Shown here one piece after another: positions 62,824 to 64,000 of a stretch of DNA of 64,000 bases. The notes under the pieces were generated by a model. It was not told where the DNA came from. It saw only the letters and a list, made by a program, of their open reading frames with translations, and ran no database searches. The position numbers and the translations under genes were made by a program. This DNA is from Myxococcales bacterium (GTDB taxonomy: Bacteria > Myxococcota_A > Polyangia > Haliangiales > Haliangiaceae): assembly GCA_016717005.1 (NCBI GenBank), contig JADJUF010000008.1, positions 387,501 to 451,500 of the forward strand. Reading direction: 5' to 3'. How positions within the stretch are numbered: position 1 is the first letter of the stretch; every line of letters starts with the position of its first letter.

Positions 62824-64000
62824 ATGGCTTCGACTCGACTCATCCTCGGCCTGTCGGCCGCGCTGGCCCTCGTGGCCGGCAGCGCCGCGGCCCAGTCCCC
62901 GGCCCAGAAGGCCGACACGCTCAACGATCAGGGCAAGGCGCTGATCAAGGCCAAGAAGTACGTCGAGGCGACCGAGAAGTTCCGCGCGGCGATCGTGCTG
63001 TCGCCCGAGGGGCGCTTCTACCTCAACCTGTGCATGTCGCTGTACTCCGAGGGCAAGCTGGGCGAGGCCATCACCGCGTGCCGCGCGGTCAAGGATCACG
63101 GCGCCTCCGGCGATCAGGTCACGCAGGCCAACAACATCATCGACCAGTTCATCGCGCCCAAGATGCGCGCGGCCGGGCTCGACCCCGACGCGGTCGACGG
63201 CGGCACGGGCAACACCGGCAACACCGGCAACCCCGATGGCACCGGCAACACCGGCAACCCCGACGGCACCGGCAACACCGGCAACCCCGACGGCACCGGC
63301 ACCACCGGCAACCCCGACGGCACCGGCACCACCGGCAACCCCGACGGCACCGGCAACACCGGCAACCCCGATGGCACCGGCACCACCGGCACCACCGGCA
63401 CCACCGGCAGCAACTTCACCGTCGCGCCGCCGCCGTCGCTGTTCGATCAGGTCGCGGCCAAGCCGACCCACGAGTACACGTGGACGCTGGGCGCGCAGCT
63501 GCTCGGGATGCGGACCAACGTCGGCCGCGCCGGCGACTGGGCCAAGGGCACCGCCGGCATCCGGATCCTCGGCGACTACGCGCTGTCGCGGAACCGCCAG
63601 TTCGGCGCCCAGGGGCACTTCACGTTCTTCTCGGTCGACGGCACCGACGCCGGGTCGTACGCCGACGAGTCGATCACGTTCCTCGACTTCGGCGCGTCGG
63701 TCTACAAGGAGCTGTGCCGGGGCCGGATGTGCGTGAAGCCGCTGGTCGGCGCGCAGATCGGCTTGCTCGCGGTCGATCAGGACAACCAGTTCGCGGTCCT
63801 GGGCCTGCGCGGCGAGGTCGGCCTCGAGTACGCGCTCGGCAAGCGCTACGAGAACGTCGTGACCGTGGCGCTCGGCGTCGACGCCTACCTGGCGGCCCAG
63901 GAGGGGGACAACGGCGCTGACCCGGCGCTCTACGATCTCGACCGCGCGTCCTCGAACCTGTACTTCGGCCTCGGCTACACCCGGCGCTTCAACACGCCGC
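62824..64000 (+). CDS. TPR / Gly-Thr-Asn repeat / beta-barrel-like protein, cut by the window end
   Basis: At least 392 residues and no stop before 64000. Signal peptide (LILGLSAALALVAGSAAAQ) followed by TPR-like helices (GKALIKAKKYVEATEKFRAAI, FYLNLCMSLYSEGKLGEA). A low-complexity segment of repeated GTGNTGNPD then leads to strands that look like an outer-membrane barrel (WTLGAQLLGMRTNVG, GIRILGDYALSR, FTFFSVDG, LGLRGEVGLEYALG, LYFGLGYTRRF). It is probably a surface or outer-membrane protein. The ATG has a ggag-like site (cggagga) just before it. The 3' end is outside the window. Confidence 0.85.
   Translation, partial: MASTRLILGLSAALALVAGSAAAQSPAQKADTLNDQGKALIKAKKYVEATEKFRAAIVLSPEGRFYLNLCMSLYSEGKLGEAITACRAVKDHGASGDQVTQANNIIDQFIAPKMRAAGLDPDAVDGGTGNTGNTGNPDGTGNTGNPDGTGNTGNPDGTGTTGNPDGTGTTGNPDGTGNTGNPDGTGTTGTTGTTGSNFTVAPPPSLFDQVAAKPTHEYTWTLGAQLLGMRTNVGRAGDWAKGTAGIRILGDYALSRNRQFGAQGHFTFFSVDGTDAGSYADESITFLDFGASVYKELCRGRMCVKPLVGAQIGLLAVDQDNQFAVLGLRGEVGLEYALGKRYENVVTVALGVDAYLAAQEGDNGADPALYDLDRASSNLYFGLGYTRRFNTP
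63202..63410 (+). repeat. 27-base tandem repeat encoding GTGNTGNPD
   Basis: Roughly seven copies of a 27-base unit (ggcaccggcaacaccggcaaccccgac, with gat/gac and aac/acc changes), ending in ggcaccacc triplet repeats. It is a multiple of three, so copy-number change would alter linker length without frameshift. Confidence 0.9.

Noticed and set aside
62773..63618. Minus-strand protein rich in GVAGVAGAVG
   Set aside because: It is the antisense of the 27-base repeat in the TPR/barrel gene; no start or signal peptide.

Overview
The window is about 64 kb of very GC-rich, gene-dense bacterial chromosome. It looks like the Myxococcota, possibly a Kofleriaceae/Haliangium-type lineage. The grounds are the base composition and the mix of families: tandem Ser/Thr kinases, FHA proteins, a zinc-ribbon/GYF/TonB_C membrane protein of AgmX/PglI type, many lipoproteins and small beta-barrels, carboxypeptidase-regulatory TonB receptors, and a lysS-lolC-lolD-bamA-skp-efp-epmA order. 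This placement is an inference from gene content; no rRNA or tRNA gene was seen. Many starts are GTG, and successive genes often share a 4-base GTGA/ATGA overlap, which suggests translational coupling.

Layout. 0.2-8.6 kb: a four-helix-bundle protein, a 0.3 kb hexamer repeat tract, a zinc-ribbon/TonB_C membrane protein, purA and hisZ, a Nif3-like protein, a methylmalonyl-CoA mutase-type large subunit and a LITAF-like zinc-ribbon protein. 8.6-18.6 kb: an envelope locus with, on the minus strand, a beta-barrel gene, a lipoprotein, a second barrel, a TonB-dependent receptor with its own TonB_C-like domain, exbB, exbD and tonB. Divergent from it are a secreted protein, an ECF sigma factor and a FecR-TPR protein, so it resembles a regulated uptake system. 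18.6-31.2 kb: DUF3025, an FG-GAP lipoprotein, plsX with a coupled HAD phosphatase, two adjacent kinases, an inverted-repeat element, a copper monooxygenase-like lipoprotein, and CheW plus a CheA-receiver hybrid. 30-40.4 kb (minus strand): lysS, lolC, a small barrel, lolD, bamA, skp, efp and epmA, an outer-membrane biogenesis and translation block.

40.4-52.2 kb: a thioredoxin-like lipoprotein, a Cys/Met PLP enzyme, an esterase lipoprotein, prfB with its programmed +1 frameshift, purF, an FHA coiled-coil protein, a second inverted-repeat element, an orphan duplicated tail-tube-like protein, two membrane proteins (one M50-like), an OmpA lipoprotein and an extensin-like protein. 52.2-64 kb: accA, miaA and mutL (coupled), an SDR and a PlsC-type acyltransferase separated by an octamer repeat, a TPR protein, a histidine kinase with an FHA-GGDEF protein, a lipoprotein, a transpeptidase, and a TPR/repeat/beta-barrel protein cut by the window end.

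Five genes are broken by single small lesions: the barrel at 13.9 kb, the ECF sigma factor at 17.3 kb, FecR-TPR at 18.2 kb, purF at 46.55 kb and the OmpA lipoprotein at about 51.43 kb. purF should be indispensable for de novo purine synthesis. Most of the lesions can be repaired by adding one base to a short G or C run, so consensus errors in the underlying sequence are the leading explanation. The most interesting biology is the TonB receptor with a built-in TonB_C domain in its coupled envelope locus, the paired kinases (one with DFN in place of DFG), the two inverted-repeat elements, the LITAF-like protein and the orphan tail-tube duplication.
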